Assembly: GCF_014203015.1 (NCBI RefSeq)
Contig: NZ_JACHIB010000011.1
Location: forward strand, 1 to 64,000
Direction: 5' to 3'
DNA from: Castellaniella defragrans
GTDB lineage: Bacteria > Pseudomonadota > Gammaproteobacteria > Burkholderiales > Burkholderiaceae_B
Length of the DNA stretch: 64,000 nucleotides
In this document: piece after piece, positions 1-8,473 of the stretch
Position numbering within the stretch: position 1 is the stretch's first letter
Layout of the letters: each line of letters opens with the position of its first letter
The notes under the pieces: model-generated
The model's input: only the letters and a program-made list of their open reading frames with translations
What the model was told of the DNA's origin: nothing
Databases searched by the model: none
Made by a program: the position numbers and the translations under genes

Positions 1-2
1 GC

Positions 3-371
3 GACAACGTGGGGATTCTGCTGCGCGGGACCAAGCGCGAGGAAGTCGAGCGCGGCCAGGTGCTGGCCAAGCCCGGCTCGATCCACCCGCACACGGACTT
101 CACGGCCGAAGTCTACATTCTGTCCAAGGAAGAGGGCGGGCGTCACACGCCGTTCTTCAAGGGGTATCGTCCGCAGTTTTACTTCCGCACGACGGACGTG
201 ACGGGCACGATCGAGCTGCCGGCCGACAAGGAAATGGTGCTGCCGGGCGACAACGTGTCGATGACGGTGAGCCTGATTGCGCCGATCGCCATGGAAGAGG
301 GGCTGCGCTTTGCCATCCGCGAAGGCGGCCGTACCGTAGGCGCCGGCGTCGTCGCCAAAATCATCAAGTAA
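3..371 (+). CDS. tuf: Elongation factor Tu, C-terminal part (partial)
   Basis: 3' end of an EF-Tu gene whose start lies before the window. In frame from base 3 it reads DNVGILLRG, and the visible 122 residues cover the end of domain 2 and all of domain 3. Seen: [27 protein letters not shown] and the C-terminal [22 protein letters not shown]-Tu delivers aminoacyl-tRNA to the ribosome as a GTP complex in the cytoplasm; its GTPase domain is off-window. It lies 56 bp upstream of rpsJ, the usual bacterial order at the start of the S10 operon. Confidence 0.97.
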   Translation, partial: DNVGILLRGTKREEVERGQVLAKPGSIHPHTDFTAEVYILSKEEGGRHTPFFKGYRPQFYFRTTDVTGTIELPADKEMVLPGDNVSMTVSLIAPIAMEEGLRFAIREGGRTVGAGVVAKIIK

Positions 372-381
372 TTGATGGATC

Positions 382-404
382 GGCGGGGGGGCATTCCCCC
401 CGCC
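382..404 (+). terminator. GC-rich hairpin between tuf and rpsJ (possible attenuator/terminator)
   Basis: Perfect 9-bp stem, GGCGGGGGG (382-390) pairing with CCCCCCGCC (396-404), with a 5-nt loop. A pyrimidine-rich stretch with a weak T-run (CCTCTCGTTCTTT) follows. It lies directly after the tuf stop and before the rpsJ ribosome binding region. It may be a partial terminator or attenuator; without a clean T-tract this is a moderate call. Confidence 0.5.
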
Positions 405-427
405 CCTCTCGTTCTTTAGGGATTCCC

Positions 428-739
428 ATGAAAAGCCAGAAAATCCGCATCCGCCTGAAAGCGTTCGACTACAAGCTGATCGACCAGTCCGCCGCCGAGA
501 TCGTCGATACGGCCAAGCGCACCGGCGCCGTGGTCCGCGGTCCCGTGCCGCTGCCCACGCGCATCCGCCGCTACGACGTGCTGCGCTCGCCGCACGTCAA
601 CAAGACCTCGCGCGATCAGTTCGAGATGCGCACGCACCAGCGTCTGATGGACATCGTCGATCCCACCGACAAGACCGTGGACGCCCTGATGCGTCTGGAT
701 CTGCCGGCCGGCGTGGACGTCGAGATCGCGCTGCAGTAA
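428..739 (+). CDS. rpsJ: 30S ribosomal protein S10
   Basis: 103 aa, the family's usual length. Seen: the N-terminal [17 protein letters not shown], the loop motif [10 protein letters not shown] and the C-terminal [12 protein letters not shown]10 is a small-subunit head protein and also the NusE partner of NusB in rRNA antitermination. It follows tuf and, unlike in E. coli, is separated from rplC by a strong terminator (776-807), so it may be transcribed mainly with tuf. Confidence 0.98.
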   Translation: MKSQKIRIRLKAFDYKLIDQSAAEIVDTAKRTGAVVRGPVPLPTRIRRYDVLRSPHVNKTSRDQFEMRTHQRLMDIVDPTDKTVDALMRLDLPAGVDVEIALQ

Positions 740-775
740 TTCCGCCCGGGCCGCCCCGCGGCCCCGTCCGGACCG

Positions 776-807
776 AAGCGCCCTGCCTCTAGGCAGGGCG
801 CTTTTTT
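776..807 (+). terminator. Rho-independent terminator after rpsJ
   Basis: Perfect 12-bp stem, AAGCGCCCTGCC (776-787) with GGCAGGGCGCTT (792-803), loop TCTA, followed by a run of Ts to 807. This is among the cleanest intrinsic terminators in the window. It lies inside what is usually a continuous S10 operon. Confidence 0.93.
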
Positions 808-818
808 CATGCTAGAAT
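790..818 (+). promoter_or_regulatory. Predicted sigma-70 promoter for rplC-rpsQ
   Basis: Extended -10 element TGC-TAGAAT (TG at 810-811, hexamer at 813-818). A 4-of-6 match to the -35 consensus, TAGGCA, lies at 790-795 with a 17-bp spacer. The promoter overlaps the terminator, so rplC and the genes after it could be restarted independently. The 116-nt leader before rplC also holds GGGG-AAACA-CCCC next to the ribosome binding site. Confidence 0.55.
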
Positions 819-934
819 CAAGGGCTTCGTCATCCATTTTCGCCTTTTAGGCGGGGTCGATGGCGAAAGATCACAGCCCCGGCCAATCGCAGTCGGGATC
901 GAAAACTGTGGGGAAACACCCCCCGGAGAAAACA

Positions 935-1624
935 ATGTCGAATTCGACACCTACGCCCGCCGCCTGGCGGCTCGGGCTCGTGGGGCGCAAGGTTGGCATG
1001 ACCCGCATCTTTACCGAGGAAGGCGAATCCATCCCGGTCACGGTGCTGGACGTGTCCAACAACCGCGTCGCCCAGGTCAAGACGCCTGAAATCGACGGCT
1101 ATGCGGCGGTCCAGCTCGCCTACGGCGAGCGTCGCGCTTCCCGCGTGGCCAAGGCCCAGGCCGGCCACTACGCCAAGGCCGGCATCGAAGCCGGCTCCAT
1201 CCTGAAGGAATTCCGCCTGGATCCCGCCCGCGCCGCCGAATTCACGGCCGGCGCCGTGGTCGCCGTGGAATCCGTGTTCGAGGTCGGCCAGCAGGTCGAC
1301 GTCACCGGCACCACCATCGGCAAGGGCTTCGCGGGCACCATCAAGCGCCACAACTTCGGTTCGCAGCGCGCCTCGCACGGCAACTCGCGCTCGCACCGCG
1401 TGCCGGGCTCCATCGGCCAGGCCCAGGACCCGGGCCGCATCTTCCCCGGCAAGAAAATGTCCGGCCACCTGGGTGACGTCACCCGCACCGTCCAGAACCT
1501 GGACGTCGTGCGCGTGGACGCCGAGCGCGGCCTGCTGCTGGTGAAGGGCGCCGTCCCCGGCCACAAGAACGCCGACATCGTCGTGCGCCCCGCCGTCAAG
1601 GCGACGCCCAAGAAAGGAGCCTAA
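935..1624 (+). CDS. rplC: 50S ribosomal protein L3
   Basis: 229 aa from the ATG at 935. This start is chosen over an in-frame upstream ATG at 860 because GGAGAA lies just before it and homologues begin shortly before [12 protein letters not shown]3 binds 23S rRNA near the peptidyl transferase centre and initiates large-subunit assembly. Seen: the conserved [16 protein letters not shown], in which Gln162 corresponds to the glutamine methylated by PrmB in E. coli, and the C-terminal VVRPAVKA region. Two bases separate it from rplD. Confidence 0.95.
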   Translation: MSNSTPTPAAWRLGLVGRKVGMTRIFTEEGESIPVTVLDVSNNRVAQVKTPEIDGYAAVQLAYGERRASRVAKAQAGHYAKAGIEAGSILKEFRLDPARAAEFTAGAVVAVESVFEVGQQVDVTGTTIGKGFAGTIKRHNFGSQRASHGNSRSHRVPGSIGQAQDPGRIFPGKKMSGHLGDVTRTVQNLDVVRVDAERGLLLVKGAVPGHKNADIVVRPAVKATPKKGA

Positions 1625-1626
1625 TC

Positions 1627-2250
1627 ATGGAACTCAAGCTCCTGAATGATCAGGGCCAGTCCTCGGCCACCGTGGCCGCCGCCGACGAGATCTTCGGCCG
1701 CGACTTCAACGAAGCCCTGGTGCACCAGATCGTCGTGGCCTACCAGGCCAATGCCCGCATGGGCAACCGCGCCCAGAAGAACCGCGAGACGGTCAAACAC
1801 TCCACCAAGAAGCCCTGGCGCCAGAAAGGCACCGGCCGCGCCCGTTCCGGGATGACTTCCTCGCCGATCTGGCGTGGGGGTGGCCGCGCCTTCCCGAATT
1901 CGCCGGACGAAAACTTCAGCCACAAGGTCAACAAGAAGATGTACCGCGCCGGTCTGCGCGCGATCTTCTCGCAGCTGGTCCGCGAAGACCGCCTGGCCGT
2001 GGTCGAGAACTTCACCCTCGACGCCCCGAAGACCAAGCTGGCCGCGGCCAAGCTCAAGGGTCTGGGCATCGCCGAACCCGTCCTGATCATCACCGATGCG
2101 CTGGACGAAAACGTCTATCTCGCGACGCGCAACCTGCCCCACGTGGCGGTCATCGAAACGCGCTACGCCGATCCGCTGTCCCTGGTCCACTACAAGAAAG
2201 TGCTGATCACCAAGCCGGCGATCGCCCAACTCGAGGAGTTGCTGGGATGA
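1627..2250 (+). CDS. rplD: 50S ribosomal protein L4
   Basis: 207 aa, full length. Contains the 23S-binding and exit-tunnel loop, seen as [14 protein letters not shown] followed by the WRGGG segment, and the C-terminal globular part. In E. coli L4 represses its own operon through the S10 leader; here rplC has its own leader after an internal terminator, so any such control may act there. Its stop overlaps the rplW start by 4 bp, which suggests translational coupling. Confidence 0.97.
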   Translation: MELKLLNDQGQSSATVAAADEIFGRDFNEALVHQIVVAYQANARMGNRAQKNRETVKHSTKKPWRQKGTGRARSGMTSSPIWRGGGRAFPNSPDENFSHKVNKKMYRAGLRAIFSQLVREDRLAVVENFTLDAPKTKLAAAKLKGLGIAEPVLIITDALDENVYLATRNLPHVAVIETRYADPLSLVHYKKVLITKPAIAQLEELLG

Positions 2251-2543
2251 ATGCCGAACGTCTGATGCAAGTCATTCTGGCGCCCGTCGTGACCGAAAAG
2301 TCCACGATGATCGCCGAAAAGAACAACCAGGTCGCTTTCCGCGTCGTCGCCGACGCCACCAAGCCGGAGATCAAGGCCGCCGTCGAACTGCTGTTCAAGG
2401 TCGAGGTCGAATCCGTGCAGGTCGCCAACCGCAAGGGCAAGGAAAAGCGCTTCGGCCGCTTCATGGGTCGTCGCCGCAACGAACGCAAGGCCTATGTCTC
2501 GCTCAAGGCCGGGCAGGAAATCGACTTTACGGAGGTGAACTAA
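2247..2543 (+). CDS. rplW: 50S ribosomal protein L23
   Basis: 98 aa. L23 sits at the tunnel exit, where trigger factor and SRP dock. Seen: the N-terminal [15 protein letters not shown] and the basic loop [14 protein letters not shown]. The start overlaps rplD by 4 bp and the stop abuts rplB directly (no gap). Normal length and composition. Confidence 0.97.
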   Translation: MNAERLMQVILAPVVTEKSTMIAEKNNQVAFRVVADATKPEIKAAVELLFKVEVESVQVANRKGKEKRFGRFMGRRRNERKAYVSLKAGQEIDFTEVN

Positions 2544-3371
2544 ATGCCGCTGGTCAAAGTCAAGCCCACGTCCGCCGGTCGCCGGGGCATGATCAAGGTC
2601 GTGCACCCTGAACTGCACAAGGGCCCGGGCTACGCCCCCCTGCTCGAACCGCAATCGCGCAATTCCGGCCGCAACAACAACGGCCACATCACCGTGCGCC
2701 ATCGCGGCGGCGGCCACAAGCAGCACTACCGCGTCGTCGATTTCCGCCGCGACAAGGACGGCATCGTCGCCAAGGTCGAGCGCCTGGAATACGATCCGAA
2801 CCGCACGGCGCACATCGCGCTGCTGTGCTACGCCGATGGCGAGCGCCGCTACATCATCGCCCCGCGCGGTCTGGAAGTCGGTGCCACGGTCGTCTCCGGC
2901 CTGGAAGCGCCGATCCGTGCCGGCAACACGCTGCCCATCCGCGCCATCCCGGTCGGTTCCACCATCCACTGCATCGAGATGCAGCCGGGCAAGGGCGCGC
3001 AGCTGGCCCGCTCGGCCGGCGCGTCCGCCGTGCTGATGGCCCGCGAAGGCGTCTACGCCCAGGTCCGCCTGCGCTCCGGCGAAGTCCGCCGCGTCCACAT
3101 CGACTGCCGCGCCACCATCGGCGAAGTCGGCAACGGCGATCACAGCCTGCGCCAGATCGGCAAGGCCGGCGCGGTGCGCTGGCGCGGTGTGCGCCCGACG
3201 GTCCGTGGCGTCGCCATGAACCCGGTGGATCACCCGCACGGCGGCGGCGAAGGCCGCACCGGCGAAGGCCGCGAACCCGTCAGCCCGTGGGGTACTCCCG
3301 CCAAGGGCTACCGGACCCGTCGTAACAAGCGGACGGACAATATGATTGTCTCTCGCCGCAAGCGCAAATAA
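2544..3371 (+). CDS. rplB: 50S ribosomal protein L2
   Basis: 275 aa. L2 is needed for subunit joining and peptidyl transferase activity. Seen: the N-terminal RNA-binding [14 protein letters not shown] and the highly conserved C-terminal [14 protein letters not shown] containing the functionally critical histidine. Begins immediately after rplW. Confidence 0.98.
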   Translation: MPLVKVKPTSAGRRGMIKVVHPELHKGPGYAPLLEPQSRNSGRNNNGHITVRHRGGGHKQHYRVVDFRRDKDGIVAKVERLEYDPNRTAHIALLCYADGERRYIIAPRGLEVGATVVSGLEAPIRAGNTLPIRAIPVGSTIHCIEMQPGKGAQLARSAGASAVLMAREGVYAQVRLRSGEVRRVHIDCRATIGEVGNGDHSLRQIGKAGAVRWRGVRPTVRGVAMNPVDHPHGGGEGRTGEGREPVSPWGTPAKGYRTRRNKRTDNMIVSRRKRK

Positions 3372-3383
3372 GGGGCGAACACT

Positions 3384-3659
3384 ATGTCACGTTCGATCAA
3401 GAAAGGCCCGTTCGTCGATGCGCATCTGATCAAGAAGGTCGATGCCGCCGTCGGGGGCAAAGAAAAGAAGCCGATCAAGACCTGGTCGCGCCGTTCCACC
3501 ATCCTGCCCGAGTTCATTGGGTTGACGATTGCCGTGCACAACGGCCACCAGCACGTTCCCGTCTATATCAACGAGAACATGGTCGGCCACAAGCTCGGCG
3601 AATTCGCCCTGACGCGCACCTTCAAGGGGCACGCGGCGGACAAGAAGGCCAAGAGGTAA
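3384..3659 (+). CDS. rpsS: 30S ribosomal protein S19
   Basis: 91 aa, usual length. Seen: [15 protein letters not shown] at the N-terminus, [14 protein letters not shown] in the middle and the basic C-terminus. S19 forms part of the 30S head with S13 and contacts the A-site tRNA bridge. Spacing of 12 bp after rplB and 3 bp before rplV fits one operon. Confidence 0.98.
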   Translation: MSRSIKKGPFVDAHLIKKVDAAVGGKEKKPIKTWSRRSTILPEFIGLTIAVHNGHQHVPVYINENMVGHKLGEFALTRTFKGHAADKKAKR

Positions 3660-3662
3660 GCC

Positions 3663-3992
3663 ATGGAAACTACCGCAGTCATCCGCGGCGTCCATATTTC
3701 CGCGCAGAAGACCCGCCTGGTGGCGGACCTGATCCGTGGGAAGTCCGTGGCGCACGCCCTCAACATCCTGACGTTCAGCCCCAAGAAGGCCGCCGGCATC
3801 CTGAAAAAGGCGCTGGAATCGGCCATCGCCAATGCCGAACACAATGATGGCGCCGACATCGACGAGCTCAAGGTCACCACGATCTACGTCGACAAGGCCC
3901 AGTCGATGAAGCGATTCTCCGCGCGCGCCAAGGGCCGCGGCAACCGCATCGAAAAGCAGACCTGCCACATCGTGGTCAAGGTCGGGGCGTAA
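3663..3992 (+). CDS. rplV: 50S ribosomal protein L22
   Basis: 109 aa. L22 lines the exit tunnel with L4; its extended beta-hairpin corresponds to [20 protein letters not shown] near the C-terminus. Also seen: [18 protein letters not shown]. Full length and in normal operon position. Confidence 0.97.
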   Translation: METTAVIRGVHISAQKTRLVADLIRGKSVAHALNILTFSPKKAAGILKKALESAIANAEHNDGADIDELKVTTIYVDKAQSMKRFSARAKGRGNRIEKQTCHIVVKVGA

Positions 3993-4001
3993 GGAGTCGC
4001 A

Positions 4002-4793
4002 ATGGGACAGAAAATTCACCCGATTGGGTTCCGCCTCGCGGTCAACCACAACTGGACTTCTCGCTGGTACGCGAACGACAAGGTCTACGGCAGCATGCTC
4101 GCCGAGGACATCCGCGTGCGCGAATACCTGAAGAAGAAACTCAAATCGGCTTCCGTGGGCCGCGTCGTCATCGAGCGCCCCGCCAAGAACGCCCGCATCA
4201 CCGTGTACTCGGCCCGTCCGGGCGTGGTGATCGGCCGCCGCGGCGAGGACATCGAGACGCTGAAGGCCGACCTGCAGCGCCTGATGGGCGTGCCCGTGCA
4301 CGTCAACATCGAGGAAATCCGCAAGCCGGAAACCGACGCGCAGCTGATCGCCGACTCGATCACCCAGCAGCTCGAAAAGCGCATCATGTTCCGCCGCGCC
4401 ATGAAGCGCGCCATGCAGAACGCCATGCGCCTGGGCGCCCAGGGCATCAAGATCATGTCCTCGGGCCGTCTGAACGGCATCGAGATCGCCCGCACCGAAT
4501 GGTACCGCGAAGGCCGTGTGCCCCTGCACACCCTGCGCGCGAACATCGACTACGGCTTCTCGGAAGCGCAGACGACCTACGGGATCATCGGCGTCAAGGT
4601 CTGGGTCTACAAGGGCGACATGCTGCCCAACGGCGAAATGCCCCCGGAAACCGCCGCCCCGCGCGATGAAGAACGCCGTCCGCGCCGTGCGCCGCGTGGC
4701 GATCGCCCCGGCCGCCCGGGCGACAACCGCGGCCGTGGCCGCGGTCCGCGCCGCGATGCCGCCTCGGCCGCTCCGGCGCCTGAAGGAGAATAA
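4002..4793 (+). CDS. rpsC: 30S ribosomal protein S3
   Basis: 263 aa. KH domain with the motif [11 protein letters not shown] near residue 75, then the S3 C-terminal domain ending around residue 210. After it comes a roughly 45-residue low-complexity tail rich in Arg, Gly, Pro and Ala, longer than in the 233-aa E. coli protein and common in Burkholderiales. S3 forms the mRNA entry channel and helicase site of the 30S subunit. Two bases separate it from rplP. Confidence 0.97.
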   Translation: MGQKIHPIGFRLAVNHNWTSRWYANDKVYGSMLAEDIRVREYLKKKLKSASVGRVVIERPAKNARITVYSARPGVVIGRRGEDIETLKADLQRLMGVPVHVNIEEIRKPETDAQLIADSITQQLEKRIMFRRAMKRAMQNAMRLGAQGIKIMSSGRLNGIEIARTEWYREGRVPLHTLRANIDYGFSEAQTTYGIIGVKVWVYKGDMLPNGEMPPETAAPRDEERRPRRAPRGDRPGRPGDNRGRGRGPRRDAASAAPAPEGE

Positions 4794-4795
4794 AC

Positions 4796-5212
4796 ATGCT
4801 GTCACCCTCTCGCAGGAAGTACCGCAAGGAACAAAAGGGCCGCAACACCGGCCTGGCCACGCGCGGCGCCCAGGTTTCCTTCGGCGAGTTCGGTCTGAAG
4901 GCCACCGGCCGTGGCCGCCTGACCGCCCGCCAGATCGAAGCCGCCCGTCGTGCCATCAACCGCCACATCAAGCGCGGCGGCCGCATCTGGATCCGGATCT
5001 TCCCGGACAAGCCCATTTCGCAGAAGCCCGCCGAAGTCCGGATGGGTAACGGCAAGGGCAACCCGGAATTCTGGGTCGCGGAAATTCAACCCGGCAAGGT
5101 GCTGTACGAAATGGAAGGCGTGAGCGAGGAACTCGCGCGCGAGGCCTTCCGCCTGGCCGCCGCCAAGCTGCCCATCAGCACGACCTTCGTGTCGCGCCGC
5201 GTGGGCGCCTAG
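4796..5212 (+). CDS. rplP: 50S ribosomal protein L16
   Basis: 138 aa. Seen: [16 protein letters not shown], the [15 protein letters not shown] helix and the central [18 protein letters not shown], which holds the arginine that is hydroxylated in E. coli. L16 sits at the A-site side of the peptidyl transferase centre. Start ATG 2 bp after rpsC, with GGAG in the rpsC 3' end. Confidence 0.98.
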   Translation: MLSPSRRKYRKEQKGRNTGLATRGAQVSFGEFGLKATGRGRLTARQIEAARRAINRHIKRGGRIWIRIFPDKPISQKPAEVRMGNGKGNPEFWVAEIQPGKVLYEMEGVSEELAREAFRLAAAKLPISTTFVSRRVGA

Positions 5213-5225
5213 GAGAGATCAGGAT

Positions 5226-5417
5226 ATGAAAGCCAGTGAACTGCGCGCCAAGGATGCCGCCGGGCTCCAGACCGAGCTCGAGAGCCTGCTGAAGGCACAA
5301 TTCAACCTGCGCATGCAGCGTGCCACCCAGCAGCTTTCCAACACCAGCCAGTTGGGCAAGGTGCGCCGCGACATCGCGCGCATCCGCACCATCATGACTG
5401 AGAACGCAGGAAAGTAA
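5226..5417 (+). CDS. rpmC: 50S ribosomal protein L29
   Basis: 63 aa two-helix protein at the tunnel exit near L23. Seen: [10 protein letters not shown] and the C-terminal half [15 protein letters not shown]. Preceded by AGGAGA at a normal distance and followed after one base by rpsQ. Confidence 0.96.
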   Translation: MKASELRAKDAAGLQTELESLLKAQFNLRMQRATQQLSNTSQLGKVRRDIARIRTIMTENAGK

Positions 5418-5418
5418 C

Positions 5419-5700
5419 ATGACCACCGAAACCCAGAAAGACACCACCAAGCGTCAGCGCACGCTGGTCGGCAAGGTCGTCAGCAACAAGATGGACAAGA
5501 CGGTCGTCGTCAGCGTCCAGACCCGCGTGAAGCATCCCGTGCTGGGCAAGTTCGTCAACCGCACCGCAAAGTACAAGGCGCACGACGAAGCCAACCAGTA
5601 CAACGAAGGCGACACCGTGGAAATCGCCGAAGGCCGCCCCATCTCCAAGTCCAAGTCCTGGACGGTGGTGCGCCTGGTCGAGGCCGTGCGCATCATCTGA
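5419..5700 (+). CDS. rpsQ: 30S ribosomal protein S17
   Basis: 93 aa. OB-fold primary 16S rRNA binding protein; seen: [18 protein letters not shown] and [15 protein letters not shown]. It is the last gene of this S10 operon. The next ribosomal gene, rplN, lies 15.9 kb downstream, and an intrinsic terminator (5831-5851) follows the stop. In E. coli the S10/spc operon border is at the same point. Confidence 0.97.
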   Translation: MTTETQKDTTKRQRTLVGKVVSNKMDKTVVVSVQTRVKHPVLGKFVNRTAKYKAHDEANQYNEGDTVEIAEGRPISKSKSWTVVRLVEAVRII

Positions 5701-5710
5701 TGCCGCGCCG

Positions 5711-5778
5711 GGCGGAACGCGGGAAGGTCCTTGCGGACCGTTCCGCGCCCGACCCAGCCGGGCGGCATGCATGCCGCG
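5711..5778 (+). repeat. Dispersed intergenic palindromic repeat, copy A
   Basis: 68-bp element. Its core hairpin is GGTCC-TTGC-GGACC (5726-5739), flanked by the outer inverted repeat GCGGAAC (5712-5718) / GTTCCGC (5740-5746). The rest reads into GCCGGGCGGCATGC. A second copy in inverted orientation lies at 31256-31323. By-eye alignment over all 68 positions gives about four-fifths identity, with the core hairpin identical. Confidence 0.7.
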
Positions 5779-5830
5779 AGGCGGGTGCCGCCCCTTCGAC
5801 CCCGCGCGGCCCCGGCCGCGCACCCCCCAG

Positions 5831-5851
5831 CCCCGCCTTGCGCGGGGTTTT
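5831..5851 (+). terminator. Rho-independent terminator of the S10 operon
   Basis: Stem CCCCGC (5831-5836) with GCGGGG (5842-5847), loop CTTGC, followed by TTTT. It is the first clear terminator downstream of rpsQ and supports the end of the S10 transcription unit here. Confidence 0.75.
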
Positions 5852-6058
5852 GCTTGGGCCGCACCTTTGCCGCGCTTCTTTGCCGCTTCCTTGCCGCCCT
5901 CGGGCTGCCGGACTGCCCTCGTGCTGCCGGGCCGCCGGTCCCCCGAGCTCCTCCCATCGGTCCGGACCGCTCCGGACGGTCCCGGATCGACGAGCGCACC
6001 GGCGGAATCCTGTAGGATGAAGGCTTTCGCAAAAGCTACGCAAGAGCCGCCATCCGCC

Positions 6059-6469
6059 ATGGACATCACCTGTTTCGACGATCTGCTGCAGGCCGCGCGC
6101 CTGCAGCCCGAACCGCAGCGCCTGCTGTTCGTCTTTGCCGCCAGCACGATCCCCGACGACGCCACGCCCGAGCAGAAGGCCCGCCACGCGCGCGGCGAGG
6201 GCGGCGAACTCACGCCCGTGCTGTGCGTGGACAAGACGCCGGACGAACTGGGCGCCTTCGACGCGCTGGTCGAGGAATCGCGCCGCACCGGCCATGACTG
6301 GCAGGTGGTGTTCGTGGCCGCCATGGCCGACCAGTCGGCGTACCTGCCGGACAACAAGGACGTCGATCAGGCCTTCCAGCGCATGACGCAGATGATCAAG
6401 TACGGCACGATCGGCGCGCTGCTGGCCTTCGACCGCACCGGCGAGCCGATCGTGTTCGGCGCCGCCTGA
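6059..6469 (+). CDS. Conserved hypothetical protein
   Basis: 136 aa from the ATG at 6059. An in-frame ATG at 6017 would add 14 residues (MKAFAKATQEPPSA), and neither start has a strong ribosome binding site. Acidic soluble protein with no signal peptide or membrane segment. Seen: FDDLLQAARLQPEPQRLLFVF, then CVDKTP, WQVVFVAAMADQ and the C-terminal LLAFDRTGEPIVFGAA. I do not recognise a characterised family. It stands between the S10 terminator and the gamma-glutamyltransferase gene, same strand. Function unknown. Confidence 0.75.
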   Translation: MDITCFDDLLQAARLQPEPQRLLFVFAASTIPDDATPEQKARHARGEGGELTPVLCVDKTPDELGAFDALVEESRRTGHDWQVVFVAAMADQSAYLPDNKDVDQAFQRMTQMIKYGTIGALLAFDRTGEPIVFGAA

Positions 6470-6535
6470 CCCCGCACGAGCGCACGCCCCGCCCCGCGAG
6501 CCGGGGCCGCGGGGACCGGCATCGGGAGAACGGCC

Positions 6536-8353
6536 ATGAAACCGCCCTTCGGGAAATCGTCCCTCATGAAACCGCGCCTCGCGCGCTGGCTCGGCCCGGG
6601 CCTGCTCGCCCTGCTGGCCGCCTGCGCGCCCCTCCCGCGGTCCGATGCGCCCGCGGCCGGCCCGGTGCCGCCGGCCGCCACCGCACCCGCCACCCGCGCC
6701 GCCGCCGCGGCCTACGATGCCGGCCTGGACGTCTTCCATCCGGTCGCCGCGCGGCATGGCATGGTGGTGTCGGAACAGGAGCAGGCCACGCGCGCCGGCC
6801 TGGCCATGCTGCAGGCCGGTGGCAACGCCGTCGATGCGGCGGTGGCGGTGGGCTTCGCCCTGGCGGCGGTGCTGCCCAACGCCGGCAACCTGGGCGGCGG
6901 CGGATTCATGATGGTGCACGAGGCGCGCAGCGGCCGCGATTACGCCCTGGACTTCCGCGAGACGGCGCCGGCGCGGGCCGCGCGCGACATGTACCTGGAT
7001 GCGCGCGGCGAGGTCGTGGACGGCCGTTCGCTCCACACCCACCTGGCGGTGGGCGTGCCGGGCACGGTCGCCGGCCTGACGCACGCCCTGGCGCGCTGGG
7101 GCTCGCTGCCCCTGTCCCGCGTCATGGCGCCCGCCATCCGCCTGGCGCAGCGGGGCTACCCGGTCAGCCCGACTCTGGCCGACGCCCTGGCGCGGAACGC
7201 CGAACCCATGGGCCGCTGGCCCGCGACGCGCGCCATCTTCTGGCGCGACGGCCGTCCCCTGCGGGCGGGCGAGCCGCTGGTCCAGCGCGACCTGGCGCGG
7301 TCCCTGCGCCTGATCGCGCGTCAGGGGGCCGACGCGTTCTACCGGGGCCCCATCGGCGAGCGGATCGCCGCCGAGATGGCGCGCCACGGGGGGCTGATCA
7401 CGACGCGGGACCTGGCGGGCTACCGCGCCGTCGAGCGCCCGCCCATCGTCGGCGACTACCGCGGCTACCGGATCGTGACCATGCCGCCGCCCAGCTCCGG
7501 CGGCATCCACCTGACGCAGATCCTCAACATGATGGAAACCTGGCCCATCGCCGACTGGGGCGCGGGCGGCGCACGCACGATCCACCACATGGCCGAGGCC
7601 ATGAAGCTCGCCTACGCCGACCGCGCGCAATACCTGGGCGACACGGACTTCGTCGCCGTGCCCGTGGCCGGCCTGACCTCCAAGGCCTATGCCCGCCGGC
7701 TGGCCGCCGGCATCCTGCCCGGGCGCGCCCGGCCGGCGGCAGACATCCGGCCGGGCCGCCCCCAGCCCTACGAAAGTAGCCAGACCACGCACTTTTCCGT
7801 GGCCGACGCGGCGGGCAACGCGGTCGCCGTCACCTATACCCTGAACACGAACTTCGGCAGCGGCATCGTCGCCGCCGGCACCGGCATCCTGCTGAACAAC
7901 GAGATGGACGATTTCTCCGCCAAGCCGGGGGTGGCCAACGTCTACGGCCTGACCGGCGGCGAAGCCAACGCCATCCAGCCCGGCAAGCGGCCGCTGTCGT
8001 CCATGACGCCCACCCTGGTGCTGCGCGACGGCCGGCCCTGGCTGGTCACCGGCAGCCCGGGCGGCGCGCGCATCATCACCACCGTGCTGGAAACCGTGGT
8101 CGATGCCATCGACTTCGGCATGAACCCGGCCGAAGCCGCCGCCCAGCCGCGCTTCCACCATCAATGGCAGCCCGATGAATTGCGGGTGGAAAAGGGTTTC
8201 AGCCCGGATACGCTGGATCTGCTGCGCAGCTATGGCCACCGCGTCGCCGTCAAACCCGCCATGGGCCGCACCCAGACCATCCTGATCCAGGACGGCATCC
8301 TGTACGGCGCCTCGGACCCGCGCAATCCCGACGGCGCCGCCCTGGGCTACTGA
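6536..8353 (+). CDS. ggt: Gamma-glutamyltransferase, lipoprotein form
   Basis: 605 aa. N-terminal nucleophile hydrolase that cleaves the gamma-glutamyl bond of glutathione and transfers it to water or amino acids. The proenzyme self-cleaves before Thr417 in YESSQ|TTHFSV, and the small subunit carries LNTNFGSG, NNEMDDFSAKPG and the substrate loop RPLSSMTPT. The signal peptide ends in a lipobox (LLAAC, Cys about residue 31), so it is probably membrane-anchored and faces the periplasm. The start is set by GGGAGAA 6 nt upstream. It is monocistronic in appearance; fadD converges on it. Confidence 0.93.
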   Translation: MKPPFGKSSLMKPRLARWLGPGLLALLAACAPLPRSDAPAAGPVPPAATAPATRAAAAAYDAGLDVFHPVAARHGMVVSEQEQATRAGLAMLQAGGNAVDAAVAVGFALAAVLPNAGNLGGGGFMMVHEARSGRDYALDFRETAPARAARDMYLDARGEVVDGRSLHTHLAVGVPGTVAGLTHALARWGSLPLSRVMAPAIRLAQRGYPVSPTLADALARNAEPMGRWPATRAIFWRDGRPLRAGEPLVQRDLARSLRLIARQGADAFYRGPIGERIAAEMARHGGLITTRDLAGYRAVERPPIVGDYRGYRIVTMPPPSSGGIHLTQILNMMETWPIADWGAGGARTIHHMAEAMKLAYADRAQYLGDTDFVAVPVAGLTSKAYARRLAAGILPGRARPAADIRPGRPQPYESSQTTHFSVADAAGNAVAVTYTLNTNFGSGIVAAGTGILLNNEMDDFSAKPGVANVYGLTGGEANAIQPGKRPLSSMTPTLVLRDGRPWLVTGSPGGARIITTVLETVVDAIDFGMNPAEAAAQPRFHHQWQPDELRVEKGFSPDTLDLLRSYGHRVAVKPAMGRTQTILIQDGILYGASDPRNPDGAALGY

Positions 8354-8473
8354 GACCGCCGCCGCCTTGCATCAGCCGCCCCGCGTCAGGGCTGCGCGCC
8401 CCCCGGCCGGGACTGTCCGGAGCCTGTTCCGACCGGGGGAGCGCGAAGACCGAGATGCCGGTCAACGCCGCTT

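Larger units (their letters stand above)
5701..6058. other. Non-coding spacer after rpsQ
   Basis: 358-bp gene-free stretch. It holds a copy of a dispersed palindromic repeat (5711-5778), an intrinsic terminator (5831-5851) and a perfect 10-bp palindrome, GGTCCGGACC, at 5959-5968, partly repeated just downstream. I see no convincing ORF in either strand. Confidence 0.75.

Noticed and set aside
860-934. 25-codon N-terminal extension of L3
   Set aside because: The ATG at 860 has no suitable ribosome binding site, and the leader is better explained as untranslated; GGAGAA precedes the ATG at 935.
5693-8239. 848-codon minus-strand ORF opposite ggt
   Set aside because: A shadow of ggt in GC-rich DNA; low-complexity Gly/Ala/Arg/His composition and no family motif, while the plus strand encodes a clear gamma-glutamyltransferase.
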